Of a stretch of DNA of 64,000 nucleotides, positions 7,116 through 15,610 are shown in pieces. The stretch's first letter is position 1. Every line of letters begins with the position of its first letter. Source of the stretch: Streptomyces aidingensis (GTDB lineage: Bacteria; Actinomycetota; Actinomycetes; Streptomycetales; Streptomycetaceae). The DNA lies in the NCBI RefSeq assembly GCF_900112355.1, contig NZ_FOLM01000015.1, forward strand, positions 1 through 64,000, read 5' to 3'. The notes under the pieces are model-generated. The model saw only the letters and a program-made list of their open reading frames with translations, was not told where the DNA came from and did no database searches. The translations under genes and the position numbers were made by a program.

Positions 7116-9527
7116 ATGCCCGCGCTAAGCTGGGATCTTAAGATTCCCTCCTCAGACGACACCAGCGAGCGGCAGAAGAACCAGGAGGATCTGGCCGAGT
7201 TCATCCGGCTGACCAATCAGATCGATCTGCTGATCCGTGATGCGGAGGTCTTCCGGTGTCAGGTCTCGGAGGTGCGGCGGCGGGAGGACGGCAGCGTAGA
7301 GTGGATCGAGGTGCAGGAGATCCCCCGGGAACACCCGCCCTTGACACTCTTTACGGCCGACGGCGGCATGGCGGCGTTCCTGCTCCGAGATAAGTACAGC
7401 GGAAAGTGGGGCAGCAACGAGATTGAGCTGTGCTCCCCGGAGCTAGAGGGCCTTCGCGGAGGCTCCCCGACCAACGGTCACTGGGAACTGGTCGAGGCCT
7501 ATGTCTTGGACGAGACGGTCCGGCTTCGGCCCGCTGGAGCCCTGGCGGGTGGCGGTGGTCTTGCCGAACAGCTCGATTCCGAGGCCGGCGGTCCCCGTCC
7601 GGGGCAGGAATACATCCTGCGCACCAGGGGGCTGAGGCGGCAACTACAGTTGGTCCAGCGCCGGAAGAAGGCGATCGAACGTCTGGCGGACCACACTTAC
7701 CTGTTGGAGAGCCTGTCGGCTCCGGGCCAGGTCTTCATGGACAGTGGGGCGCTGCCAGCCACACCCGACCCCCGGAAGGTCGATGCGAGCAAGCGCGCCC
7801 AGATCGGCGCCATCATGGGCACGCGACCGATCTACACCGTGCAGGGTCCGCCCGGGACGGGCAAGACGCATATGGCTGCGTGGCTGCTGCGGGAGATCCT
7901 GACCGAGGACCCGATGGCGCAGATCCTCATCACGGCGCAGGCGCACTCCGCCGTGGACGTGTTGAGGTCTAAGGTGGAGAGCGAGGCGTTCGACGGGATC
8001 CCTGAGGAGAGCCGCCCGCTGTCGATCAGGCTGCGCCGAACCGTGGATCCGCGCCAGAACGTGGTGGCGACGGACGAGCGCGGGTCAGTGCGGTACGTCG
8101 CGCGGGACCTTCTGGATAAGACCATCGGGAGGCTGGAGGCGCTGCGAGAGGAAGCGCCGCTGCCGGTGGTGCCAGCCGAATGGTTGGAGGCCTGCAGGGA
8201 GATGCTTCGCGACCTCGACACGCAGAACGCCTCCGAGGCCCATGAATTTAGAGAGCTCGTCCGGCGGAGTGCCAGCGTTACCTACAGCAGCGCGAGTGAC
8301 GGGGACTTGGCGGGACTCGCGGGTGAAGTGAGTTACGACTGGTCGATCGTCGAAGAGGCCGGGAAGGCCCACGGCTTCGAGCTGGCCCTGCCGCTCTACC
8401 TCGGCCACCGATGGCTGCTGATCGGAGACGCGCAGCAGTTGCCGCCGTACCGCATGGAGGACTACCAGAAGGCGCTGTCGAACCTGGACCAGGTCATTCA
8501 GGCGCTGCGAGACCTCGGCGGCGCGGACGGCTTGGTCGATCGGAATCTGTTCACTCGGTGGCGCGAGAGGACTGAGGACGAGAAGACGTACTTCACCAAG
8601 TACTGCGCGCGGTGGCTGGCTTTCTTCGGACAACTGCACCGGCTGTGTACGACGCACGAGCCCGAGGAAGGTCTGCTCACCGGACAGTACCGCATGCACC
8701 CCGATATCGGTGATCTTGTCTCACACACGTACTACGGCGGAAAGCTGCAGCATCATACCCATGATCGGGCCGCCCACAGCCTGATCGCCCCGGCGGACCT
8801 GAAGGGCAAGGCGGTGGTGTGGCTCGACCTGCCAGCAGCCGCGGTCGACCCGCGGGCGGCGGAGACCACGCAGCCGAAGTACCGCAACGAGGCGGAGGCC
8901 CAAGCACTTGAGATGTTCCTGAGCTCACTGCGCGGTGACTCGGAGCATCCCGCCAACCTCGCGGTCCTGTCGCCCTATGCCCAGCAGGTGGTGGTCCTGG
9001 GTCGGCGACTCCGTACGCCGGAGTTCCGTGCCGAGCTGCTGCGTCACGGGATCGTGCTGGCTCCTGATCCTCGCGGTGCCAGCGGCGGGCTGGCTGGTAC
9101 GGCGGGTGCCCCCGACAAGGGCGGTGTCTTCACCGTCGACTCGTTCCAGGGAAATCAATCGGAGATCGTGGCGGTGAGCCTGGTCCGCAACAACAGGAGG
9201 CAGCCCGGGCAGGGCCTCGGATTCCTCAAGGCGGCCTCGCGGATGAACGTCCTCATCTCGCGTGCCGAACGCCTGCTGATCCTGGTCGGGTCGTGGGACT
9301 TCTTCCGTGCCCAGGTGGCGGACGTCCCGCGCGACGAACGGCAGTACGACGAACTCCGCCACGTGGCCGTTCTAGTGGACCAGCTGGAGAAGCTCTTCGT
9401 CGAGGGCCGGGCGGTGCGGGTACCGGCCGACCTGACCGGACTCGACGAGCGCGTTCGGGATATCGAGGCGCAGCGCATGTGCCACCAGCACGGGCGGGGC
9501 ATGAAGTCCGAAGGGGGACACCTGTGA
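7116..9527 (+). CDS. Superfamily 1 (Upf1/DNA2-type) helicase
   Basis: An 803-aa helicase. The first 220 residues form an unassigned N-terminal region. Helicase motifs follow: Walker A GPPGTGKT (244-251), motif II VEEAGKA (Glu413-Glu414 in place of the more usual Asp-Glu), motif III IGDAQQLPPY, motif IV region GQYRMHPDIGDL, motif V VDSFQGNQSEIV and motif VI SRMNVLISRAERLLILVGS. It should translocate on single-stranded nucleic acid using ATP. ATG 7116 directly follows the pseudokinase stop TAG. Its own stop overlaps the next start (GTGA). Close relatives in bacteria often sit in defence islands; membership of a named system is not clear. Confidence 0.85.
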   Translation: MPALSWDLKIPSSDDTSERQKNQEDLAEFIRLTNQIDLLIRDAEVFRCQVSEVRRREDGSVEWIEVQEIPREHPPLTLFTADGGMAAFLLRDKYSGKWGSNEIELCSPELEGLRGGSPTNGHWELVEAYVLDETVRLRPAGALAGGGGLAEQLDSEAGGPRPGQEYILRTRGLRRQLQLVQRRKKAIERLADHTYLLESLSAPGQVFMDSGALPATPDPRKVDASKRAQIGAIMGTRPIYTVQGPPGTGKTHMAAWLLREILTEDPMAQILITAQAHSAVDVLRSKVESEAFDGIPEESRPLSIRLRRTVDPRQNVVATDERGSVRYVARDLLDKTIGRLEALREEAPLPVVPAEWLEACREMLRDLDTQNASEAHEFRELVRRSASVTYSSASDGDLAGLAGEVSYDWSIVEEAGKAHGFELALPLYLGHRWLLIGDAQQLPPYRMEDYQKALSNLDQVIQALRDLGGADGLVDRNLFTRWRERTEDEKTYFTKYCARWLAFFGQLHRLCTTHEPEEGLLTGQYRMHPDIGDLVSHTYYGGKLQHHTHDRAAHSLIAPADLKGKAVVWLDLPAAAVDPRAAETTQPKYRNEAEAQALEMFLSSLRGDSEHPANLAVLSPYAQQVVVLGRRLRTPEFRAELLRHGIVLAPDPRGASGGLAGTAGAPDKGGVFTVDSFQGNQSEIVAVSLVRNNRRQPGQGLGFLKAASRMNVLISRAERLLILVGSWDFFRAQVADVPRDERQYDELRHVAVLVDQLEKLFVEGRAVRVPADLTGLDERVRDIEAQRMCHQHGRGMKSEGGHL

Positions 9528-11254
9528 TCCACATTCTCTTGCCTCTGGACCTCTTCCGGGTCTCGTACGACGTCGCAGTGGGACGCCCCTACAGCAGGTT
9601 GGAGCAGCTGCTGCTGCGGCTCATTTGCGACGACCAGGGCGACGAGGGCCGCACCTTCCAAGAACTCCGCAAGGCGTTCCAGGTGCACGACCGGCTACTG
9701 ATCGAAGCCTTGGTGACGTTGCTCCGCGAAGGTTGGGTGGCAATGGTCCAGAACGACCAGGAGATCCGCTACGTAGCGACCGCCGAGGGGCTGCTAACCA
9801 CCTCCAGCGGTCGACGGCCGAGCAGCTTGCGGGTCCAGCGCAGGCAGGAGAACATCGTTCGTGAGCTGATGGAGGGTCAACTCGCCCGGCAGTCGGACCT
9901 CGATCTGGTGACCGCACGGGACGTTCGGCGGAAGACCAACCGTGGAGCGCGGAGCTTCGCGCTCACGGAGCGACAGCACCGGAAGACCCTCAACGGTGGG
10001 GAGACCGAGTGGCTGCTCCCGCGGAACGCGGAGGAGCAGCAGTGGATCCGCCGGATCGACAGCAACGCGCGCATGGTGTCCGGAAGGTACTACTTGCCCT
10101 TAAGAGTGGATCTCGACAAGGCGACGGTGCTGGGGTTGCCCGTCAACTGGAGCCACCTCACCTCGTTGATCCTGGAGGAGACCGAGCAGGAGTACCAGAA
10201 CCAGAGCCTGGCCTCCGGCTCGGCCGCGCAAGAGCGCTTCGATAAAATGATCAAGGAATGGCAGCGGGAGCGCGATCGCGTCAGGCGGTCCTCCGTGCAG
10301 GCGGCGGAACTAGTCACGGTGCCCTGTGTCGAGACGGCACTGCTGGCGGGTGACAGCCGTCGGCTCGCAGAAAGAGCCCTGGCGGACGCGACCACCCATG
10401 CGCTGATCGTTATCTCGCAACTGGACGACCACCAGGTCGCACGGGTGATCGAGGTCGCCGCGGATCTCCGCAGTCGTGGGGTGGGCGTGGACGTCCTCTG
10501 GTCGTGCGCCAACGACGAGGCACTGCGCAAGCGCCTAGTCAACGCGCTCGGTGCCACGCGGGCGAAGGGCCTGAAAGGCAAGGTCCTCTTCAACAGGACG
10601 CCGACGGATGCCCTGGCCGACTTCGTGCTTGCTGCCACCGACAAGGGACCGGTGGCTGTGATGGGTACCGGGCTGCTGTCCGTGGCGGCGCAGGACAAGG
10701 CGCTGAGCCCGGCCGTGCTCGTCCGCGATGTGCGAGGGTTGAGCAATCTGGCGTTGCTGGCCTCCGGTTGGTGGCAGGGGAGCCCGGACGACAACGCGGA
10801 ACTGGCGGCCAGCCGCTGGCGCCACCTGTCGGAGAGGTGGGTCGAGGAAGCGGCGCTGAGCGGAGCCGCGCCGTGCACCGAAGAGGCGGAGGCATCCTGG
10901 AACGTGCCGACGCCGGACGTCCCCTCACCCCAGCCGGTCAATGAGAATTCTGTTACTGCCACCTTGCTGGTCGGTGCCGAGGGCCCCGCGGCCCGAAAAA
11001 GGCTGATCGGGTCCAGCGCCGCGGCACTCGTATCACGCCGACTCAGGAAGCCGTGGGATTCCGTAAGCCTGGTCGGGACGGCTGAGGAGTGGGTGGTCGG
11101 ACTCGATACTCCGTCAGTCTCGGCGCTCGCCCTCCTTCTCCGCGGTCGCGTGGCCGCCGAACTCTGGACACAGGCAAGAGCGGACAGCGATCCGACGAGG
11201 GCGGCGAGCGACTGGGTGCCGATTCCTAACGAAGATGTCAAGCGGCGAGCATGA
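9524..11254 (+). CDS. Winged-helix plus PLD-like protein, third gene of the cassette
   Basis: A 576-aa protein from GTG 9524, which overlaps the helicase stop. Residues 20-95 look like a winged helix (YSRLEQLLLRLICDD, TFQELRKAFQVHDRLLIEAL). The middle is rich in charged helix (EQEYQNQSLASG, MIKEWQRERDRVRRSS). Residues 270-430 have the alternating beta/alpha pattern of a phospholipase-D-like domain (HALIVISQLDDHQVARVIEV, GPVAVMGTGLLSVAAQD), but I see no clear HxK(x4)D motif, so catalysis is doubtful. The C-terminus (AAALVSRRLRKPWDSVSLVG) is unassigned. Tight coupling says it works with the pseudokinase and helicase. The PLD assignment is an inference from pattern. Confidence 0.55.
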   Translation: MIHILLPLDLFRVSYDVAVGRPYSRLEQLLLRLICDDQGDEGRTFQELRKAFQVHDRLLIEALVTLLREGWVAMVQNDQEIRYVATAEGLLTTSSGRRPSSLRVQRRQENIVRELMEGQLARQSDLDLVTARDVRRKTNRGARSFALTERQHRKTLNGGETEWLLPRNAEEQQWIRRIDSNARMVSGRYYLPLRVDLDKATVLGLPVNWSHLTSLILEETEQEYQNQSLASGSAAQERFDKMIKEWQRERDRVRRSSVQAAELVTVPCVETALLAGDSRRLAERALADATTHALIVISQLDDHQVARVIEVAADLRSRGVGVDVLWSCANDEALRKRLVNALGATRAKGLKGKVLFNRTPTDALADFVLAATDKGPVAVMGTGLLSVAAQDKALSPAVLVRDVRGLSNLALLASGWWQGSPDDNAELAASRWRHLSERWVEEAALSGAAPCTEEAEASWNVPTPDVPSPQPVNENSVTATLLVGAEGPAARKRLIGSSAAALVSRRLRKPWDSVSLVGTAEEWVVGLDTPSVSALALLLRGRVAAELWTQARADSDPTRAASDWVPIPNEDVKRRA

Positions 11255-11437
11255 CCGGCCGTATGGGATCGCAAGGGGGCGAGCATGCAGCGTGCGGGAG
11301 ATCCAGGAAGACGACCTGACGTCGAGCGCACAGTGTCAACGGAAAGCTCGTCTGCCCCGGTGGCGGACAGCGGCAACCACGCGGTGGCGGACAACAGAGT
11401 TCCCCACTGGTCGGCGTGATCCTTCTCGGGGTGGGTG
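11255..11437 (+). other. Gap between cassette and istB; possible start of an interrupted gene
   Basis: An ATG at 11284 follows AGGGGGCGAGC, a good ribosome site, and reads MQRAGDPGRRPDVERT up to the probable IS end at about 11334. A second frame (GTG 11292, VREIQEDDLTSSAQ) is also open. The IS21-family element may therefore have cut a fourth gene of the cassette. I could not recognise a continuation on the far side. Confidence 0.3.
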
Positions 11438-12229
11438 TCAGTTCAGGGGTCTCACCCCCTTGCCCGAGGTGGCTTCGGTGAGCCGGAAGCTGTCGCCCTG
11501 AGTCACGATGACGTGAGCGTGGTGGAGGAGGCGGTCGACGGTCGCGGTGGCGAGGGTCTTGGGCATGATCTCGTCGAAGCCGGAGGGGTGGAGGTTGCTG
11601 CTGACGGCCATCGCGCGTCGTTCGTAGGCGGCGTCGACCAGGCGGAAGAAGCCCTCAGCGGCGTCGGAGGAGACCGGCAGCAGGCCGATGTCGTCGACGA
11701 TGATGAGGTCGCTGCGGATCAGTCTGGTCATGGCCCGGGCCAGGGAGTCGTCGACGCGGTGGCGGCGGACGAGGGCGCCGAGATCCTCGATGGCGAACCA
11801 CGCCACTGTCATGCCGGCTTCGATGGCGGCCTGGCCGAGGGCTTCGGTGAAGTGGCTCTTGCCGGTGCCGGAGGGTCCGCAGACGCACAGGTTCTCCTTG
11901 CGGGTGACCCATTCCAGGGTCTTGAGGGAGTCCTGGACCTGGCGGGGGATGGAGGATTTCGTCTCGTCCCAGTCGCCGAAGGTCTTGCCTGCGGGGAACC
12001 CGGCCCGCTTGCGGCGGGTCCGCAGGTTCGCGGCGTCGCGTCCGGCGGCTTCTTCCGCGAGGAGGACGCGGACGACCTCGGCGGGGTCCCACCTTTGGGC
12101 CTTGGCGGTGGGGATCAGGTCGGCCAGGGCCCGCCGCAGGTGGGGGAGTTTGAGGCGGCGGGTCAGATCGATGGCCTCGGCCAGCGGGTCGCCGCTGGAG
12201 CCGGTGAAGGTGCGAAGAGGGGTGGCCAT
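11438..12229 (-). CDS. istB: IS21-family helper ATPase IstB
   Basis: A 263-aa AAA+ protein that helps IstA choose and join targets. Motifs are Walker A CGPSGTGKSHFTEAL, Walker B DLIIVDDIGLLPVSS and the sensor region AVSSNLHPSGFDEI. Length is normal for IstB. It begins directly after the istA stop, so the two are co-transcribed. It appears intact. Confidence 0.93.
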   Translation of the reverse strand: MATPLRTFTGSSGDPLAEAIDLTRRLKLPHLRRALADLIPTAKAQRWDPAEVVRVLLAEEAAGRDAANLRTRRKRAGFPAGKTFGDWDETKSSIPRQVQDSLKTLEWVTRKENLCVCGPSGTGKSHFTEALGQAAIEAGMTVAWFAIEDLGALVRRHRVDDSLARAMTRLIRSDLIIVDDIGLLPVSSDAAEGFFRLVDAAYERRAMAVSSNLHPSGFDEIMPKTLATATVDRLLHHAHVIVTQGDSFRLTEATSGKGVRPLN

Positions 12230-13741
12230 TTAGTGCTCGTCTCCTTCGGGGGCGATGCCGAAGCGGGACCACGCCGAGGTGCCCGGCTGCAGGCTGTGGT
12301 CTTCCGAGGCGCGGGTCGGCTCTGCGAGGTTGCGTCCGATGTGGTGGTCGAGGATGGAGATCAGGTCGTTCTCCGCGAACCGGCCGGCGATCGCCGCGGT
12401 CCCGAGCGCCCGGTCAACCTCCGCCGGGCCGTGCAGCTTGGCCAGCGCGACGGCCTCGGCCATCTTCGGCCGCATCCTGCGGGCCCCGGCCGCCGCCGCT
12501 TCGATGAGCCAGGACGCCGCCCCGGGACCCAGGGCGAGGAACGCTGCCTCCCCCGCGGATGTCGCCCTCGGGGTGCGGTCGCCGTCCTTGCCTTCCCTGG
12601 GCGGGTAGTGCTCGTCCTTGATGGAGGGGTTGCCCGGGGTGGACCGGCGGTGGCGGGCGGCCTCGACCGCGCCGCCCTCGCCGACGGCGGTGACCACCAG
12701 CTCATCGCCGTGGAAGCGGGCCCAGACCGTCTGTCCGGCCAGCTGGTGCGGGACCGAGTAACGCACCGAGTCGACCGAGATCGTCGCATCACCCGCGACC
12801 TTCCTCGTCGTCCCCAGGGCGGCGGTGAAGGGCCGGTCCGGCAGCCGGTGCAGCCGCAGGACCTCTTCGGCCAGGGCCTCGGCGGGCCGGCGGCGGATCG
12901 CGCGGTGGACCTTGCTGTTCACCTCGTCGGTGAAAGCGGCGCAGGCGTCCTCCAGCTCGGTGAAGTCGCGGTAGGCGGCCCGCAGGTTCACATCCGTGGG
13001 CACCAGGTCCCGTTTCGCGATCCTCACCGTCGCCTCCGATCCGCCCTTGGACTGCGGATCCGCGGGAACGCAGGTGCGGATCGTGAGCCCGTAGTGGTGG
13101 CCGATCTCGATGATCTGCGGATTGCGCACCGGGATCCGCGCGATGTGGTCCGCGGTGACCGTGCGCTCGTTGTCGGTGAGCGCGTAGGTCGGGGCCCCGC
13201 CGATCCGCCGCAGCGTCGCGTCCATGCACGACGCGATCGTCGGCAGTGTTTTGTCCAGCACCGGGATCACCACCCGGAACCGGGACCAGGCCAGCCACGA
13301 ACACCACAGCCACGTTCTGCGGCCCGCTATTCTCGGCCCCTCGCCCCAGTCCCATTGCAACCACAGCCCGGGCTCGGGAATCCACGGGCGGAACACTCTT
13401 CGGTGCCCGGCCCGATACGACGCCTTCGCCGCGGCCACTGCCCGTCGGGTCGTGCGGTCGGTGCCCGCGAAGCCCATCGCCGTGATCTTCTCGTGGACCT
13501 TGTCCGCACCGATCCGCCCGCCGGACCGCTCGACGAGCTCCTCGATCTTCGGCATGAACTCGTCGATCATCTTCGGCCGCAGCTTCGGCTTCGTCGGATC
13601 GCCCTTGCCGCGAAGCAGGACATAACGCTTCACCGTGTGGTGATCCACTCCGGCCAGCTCGGCCGCCGCACGGTAACTCCCCGTGAGGTCGTAAGCCTCA
13701 AGAATCTCCATGATCTCCTCTTTGCTCTTCACACCCGCCAA
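12230..13741 (-). CDS. istA: IS21-family transposase IstA
   Basis: A 503-aa DDE transposase. An N-terminal HTH (GSYRAAAELAGVDHHTVKRY) is followed by the retroviral-integrase-like catalytic core: LWLQWDWGEGP (first Asp), YALTDNERTV (second Asp region) and the Glu region DPQSKGGSEATVRIAKRDL. A beta-barrel C-terminal part includes SVDSVRYSVPHQLAGQTV. The first codon of the open frame is TTG at 13741. GTG 13732 (VKSKEEIMEILEAYDL) is an equally plausible start. No frameshift is seen, so the element may still be active. Confidence 0.92.
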   Translation of the reverse strand: MAGVKSKEEIMEILEAYDLTGSYRAAAELAGVDHHTVKRYVLLRGKGDPTKPKLRPKMIDEFMPKIEELVERSGGRIGADKVHEKITAMGFAGTDRTTRRAVAAAKASYRAGHRRVFRPWIPEPGLWLQWDWGEGPRIAGRRTWLWCSWLAWSRFRVVIPVLDKTLPTIASCMDATLRRIGGAPTYALTDNERTVTADHIARIPVRNPQIIEIGHHYGLTIRTCVPADPQSKGGSEATVRIAKRDLVPTDVNLRAAYRDFTELEDACAAFTDEVNSKVHRAIRRRPAEALAEEVLRLHRLPDRPFTAALGTTRKVAGDATISVDSVRYSVPHQLAGQTVWARFHGDELVVTAVGEGGAVEAARHRRSTPGNPSIKDEHYPPREGKDGDRTPRATSAGEAAFLALGPGAASWLIEAAAAGARRMRPKMAEAVALAKLHGPAEVDRALGTAAIAGRFAENDLISILDHHIGRNLAEPTRASEDHSLQPGTSAWSRFGIAPEGDEH

Positions 13742-14147
13742 GAGAACATGTCGGGTGATTCAGACAGCCAAGAAGGATCACGCGTCCATCAGCGGGGACA
13801 TCTGCTGTCCGCCAGCGGGGACACCCGGAGACCGCCTACGGGGAGCTTCGCACTTCCGCCGTCAGCACAGGCGTGTGCCGCTGGCCGACCCTCTCACGCT
13901 GTTGTCCACCTACGACAACGGGAGACGAAGCACCGGGGCCTGTCGACGAGGGCGATTGATCACGTCCGCCCGTGGTCGGCGTCGGACGCTGGGACGAGGC
14001 GCGGGTCTGACCTGTGCTTGAGGAAGCGTTCCCATACACATGGCGTCGAGAAGCCGTGAGAGGCGTCGGGATCCAGTGAGGGGTGGTTTCGCAGGTCAGG
14101 TGCCCTGCGGCGATGTCTCCGCTGGTCACGGCGGTGTCGTGGATGAC
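13742..14147. other. Stretch from istA to the second att site
   Basis: The first part (to about 13870) is the right end of the IS, with a repeated TCCGCCAGCGGGGAC-type motif. The rest (about 13870-14147) holds only an arginine-rich open frame without a ribosome site or recognisable family. It is probably debris at the right end of element 1. Confidence 0.4.
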
Positions 14148-14190
14148 CTCGTAATGCGTAGGTCAAGGGTTCGATTCCCTTAGGCGGCTC
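14148..14190 (+). repeat. att site 2: 3' part of tRNA-Thr(CGT)
   Basis: The same 43 bp as at 815 and 32909, here followed by CA so that the CCA end is encoded. It marks the right end of element 1 and the left end of element 2. No tRNA 5' half precedes it. Confidence 0.9.
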
Positions 14191-14194
14191 CAGG

Positions 14195-14231
14195 AAAGCC
14201 CAGGTCATCTACCCCATGACCCGGGCTTTTC
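14195..14231 (+). terminator. tRNA-type terminator after att site 2
   Basis: Arms AAAGCCCAGGTCAT and ATGACCCGGGCTTT (one mismatch) with a short loop, then TTCCC. It lies where the terminator of the original tRNA-Thr gene would be. A related hairpin follows att site 3. Confidence 0.7.
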
Positions 14232-14281
14232 CCGTTCCCGCGGCTTGCGGGCCATCACTCCGACGGCGCCCTCACCCCTCG

Positions 14282-14303
14282 TGCGTGAGCGATGCGTGAG
14301 CGG
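14282..14303 (+). repeat. 22-bp repeat, copy 1 (possible integrase arm site)
   Basis: It begins TGCGTGAGCG and ends GCGTGAGCGG, and holds GCGTGAGC twice. An identical copy lies at 32772-32793. The copies sit just inside the two ends of element 2, a layout expected of arm-type integrase or excisionase binding sites. A shortened version (GTGTGAGCGATGCG) occurs at 33040. Confidence 0.5.
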
Positions 14304-14309
14304 GCCTGG

Positions 14310-14940
14310 TCAGTCCTTCCGTTTCCCCGGCTTCCGCCCGCGCTTCTTCCGTCCCGTGGCCTTGGCCTTCTCGGCCCGCCTGGCCTTCCTCGCCGCCCTG
14401 CGGGCCTTCTCCTCGCGCTTCGCCTTCCGTGCGGCCTTGCGGGCCTTCTCGGCCTCGGCCTTGCGCTTGAGGGGCACCAGCTTGGCGGTCGCCTCGGCGG
14501 CGCTCTTGCCGACCTCGGGCAGCACGCTCTGGTAGATGTCGCGCGTGATCCGGGTGTCGCTGTGCCCGAGAGTGTCGGAGACCACCTTCACATCGACGCC
14601 GGCGGCGAGCATGAGCGTGGCCGCCCCGTGCCGCAGGTCATGCAGCCGGACCGGCGGCAGATCCGAGGCCGCCACCAGCCGCTCGAAGAGGTCGGTCACC
14701 TTCCCCGGATGCAGCCAGGAGCCGTCCTCCTGGGTGAAGACCAGACCTGTCTCCACCCATGCCGAATCCCACTCCGCCCGGTCGGCGTCCTGGCGTTCGC
14801 GGTGACGCTTGAGGACGTCCACCGTGTCGTCGTCCAGGGCGATCACGCGGAAGCCGCTGTCGGTCTTGGGCTCGGAGTTCCGTACGTCCCAGCCGTCCTG
14901 GACGAGCTGGGCCGAGACCGTCAGGGTGTGCGCGCCGCCG
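14310..14940 (-). pseudogene. Tyrosine integrase, C-terminal fragment
   Basis: This is the catalytic end of a second tyrosine recombinase. Recognisable parts are LTVSAQLVQDGWDVRNSEPK, FRVIALDDDTVDVLKRHRER, DGSWLHPGKVTDLFERLV, His and Arg in VRLHDLRHGAATLMLAAGVD, LGHSDTRITRDIYQSVL with the Tyr, and a Lys/Arg/Ala-rich tail. The N-terminal domain and the first catalytic Arg region are gone. At about 14938 the sequence switches to unrelated relaxase-like DNA read on the other strand. It cannot catalyse recombination alone, so element 2 is immobile unless helped. Confidence 0.85.
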
Positions 14941-15250
14941 CCCGGCAAGCCCTCACCCACCTGGAGAACGCCTACGGCCACGCCAGCCGCCCCCACCTCG
15001 CCGCCCTCATGGCCCGGGTGCCTACACCCATGGAACTCAGCCCTTACGAGGCCATGCTGCGCGCCACCCTCCCGGCCCACGCCGACCGCATCCTCGCCGA
15101 CCCCGCCTGGCCCGCCCTGGCCGCCGCCCTCTCCCACACCCAGCGAGCCGGCCACGACCCCGCCGCCCCCCTCGCTACCGCAGCAGCCCAACGCGAACTC
15201 GACACAGCCCGCGCCCCTGCGCACGTCCTCATCTGGCGCATTGAGGGCAA
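14938..15250 (+). pseudogene. Relaxase-like C-terminal remnant, copy 1
   Basis: An open stretch with gene-like composition and no start: LTHLENAYGHASRPHLAALM, EAMLRATLPAHADRILADPA, WPALAAALSHTQRAGHDPAA, then RELDTARAPAHVLIWRIEGK. The W-P-A-L-A-A-A-L...AGHDP...RELDTA pattern resembles C-terminal regions of relaxases on Streptomyces plasmids and integrative elements; that assignment is from memory and uncertain. The same stretch recurs, degraded, at 33053-33240. Confidence 0.45.
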
Positions 15251-15413
15251 GCGGGAGGGGCGGACACCAGCCGGAAATGCAGGTCTGCCCTCGCGCCTTT
15301 GCAGACCAGGACCGGCGCCCTCGTCCGCGTTGATCTTGCTGCGCAGGGCACTGGAGTACCGAGCCGGTGCAGCCTTGTGCACCTCCGACCTTCTGTCTTC
15401 TTCCGGGGCGACG

Positions 15414-15610
15414 GCAGGTGACGGGGCTGGGTCAGTGTTCCGTCGAGCACAGGAGGATGCGTCCGTCACTGGTACCGATGAGCAACCGGCCCGGCTGGGT
15501 GATGGTGAGCGCGGTCGGTATCGCCGGCACCTCCCCGACGGTGAGGTACTGCCGCCAGGACACGCTGCCGTCGGCGAGTGCGAGCGCGACGATCTCGCCG
15601 TCGTCGTAGG
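15414..15610. repeat. Exact 197-bp repeat, copy 1
   Basis: It is identical by eye to 33403-33599 and covers the 3' end of the beta-propeller gene and 18 bp beyond it. Flanking DNA is also related but diverged, so the exact part may have been kept alike by gene conversion. Confidence 0.85.

Larger units (their letters stand above)
11334..13869. mobile_element. IS21-family insertion sequence
   Basis: It holds istA and istB on the minus strand. Ends are approximate. The left end probably starts at TGTCAACGG (about 11334). Near both ends there are related inverted pieces: GGTGGCGGACAGC at the left and its counterpart GCTGTCCGCCAGCGGGGAC at the right. These are the multiple terminal repeats typical of IS21. 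The right tip is poorly defined (about 13830-13870), and I could not confirm a target duplication. Confidence 0.7.

Noticed and set aside
11435-14059. An 874-aa plus-strand open frame over the IS
   Set aside because: It is antisense to istA and istB, both of which carry clear motifs.
815-14190. Conjugative element (TraB/FtsK transfer gene) in element 1
   Set aside because: No FtsK-like or relaxase gene was seen; transfer functions are missing.
13960-14208. Short minus-strand frame with PPKGIEPLTYALR (also at 32628-33026)
   Set aside because: The peptide is the translated complement of the tRNA-Thr 3' fragment, a common false gene in Streptomyces.
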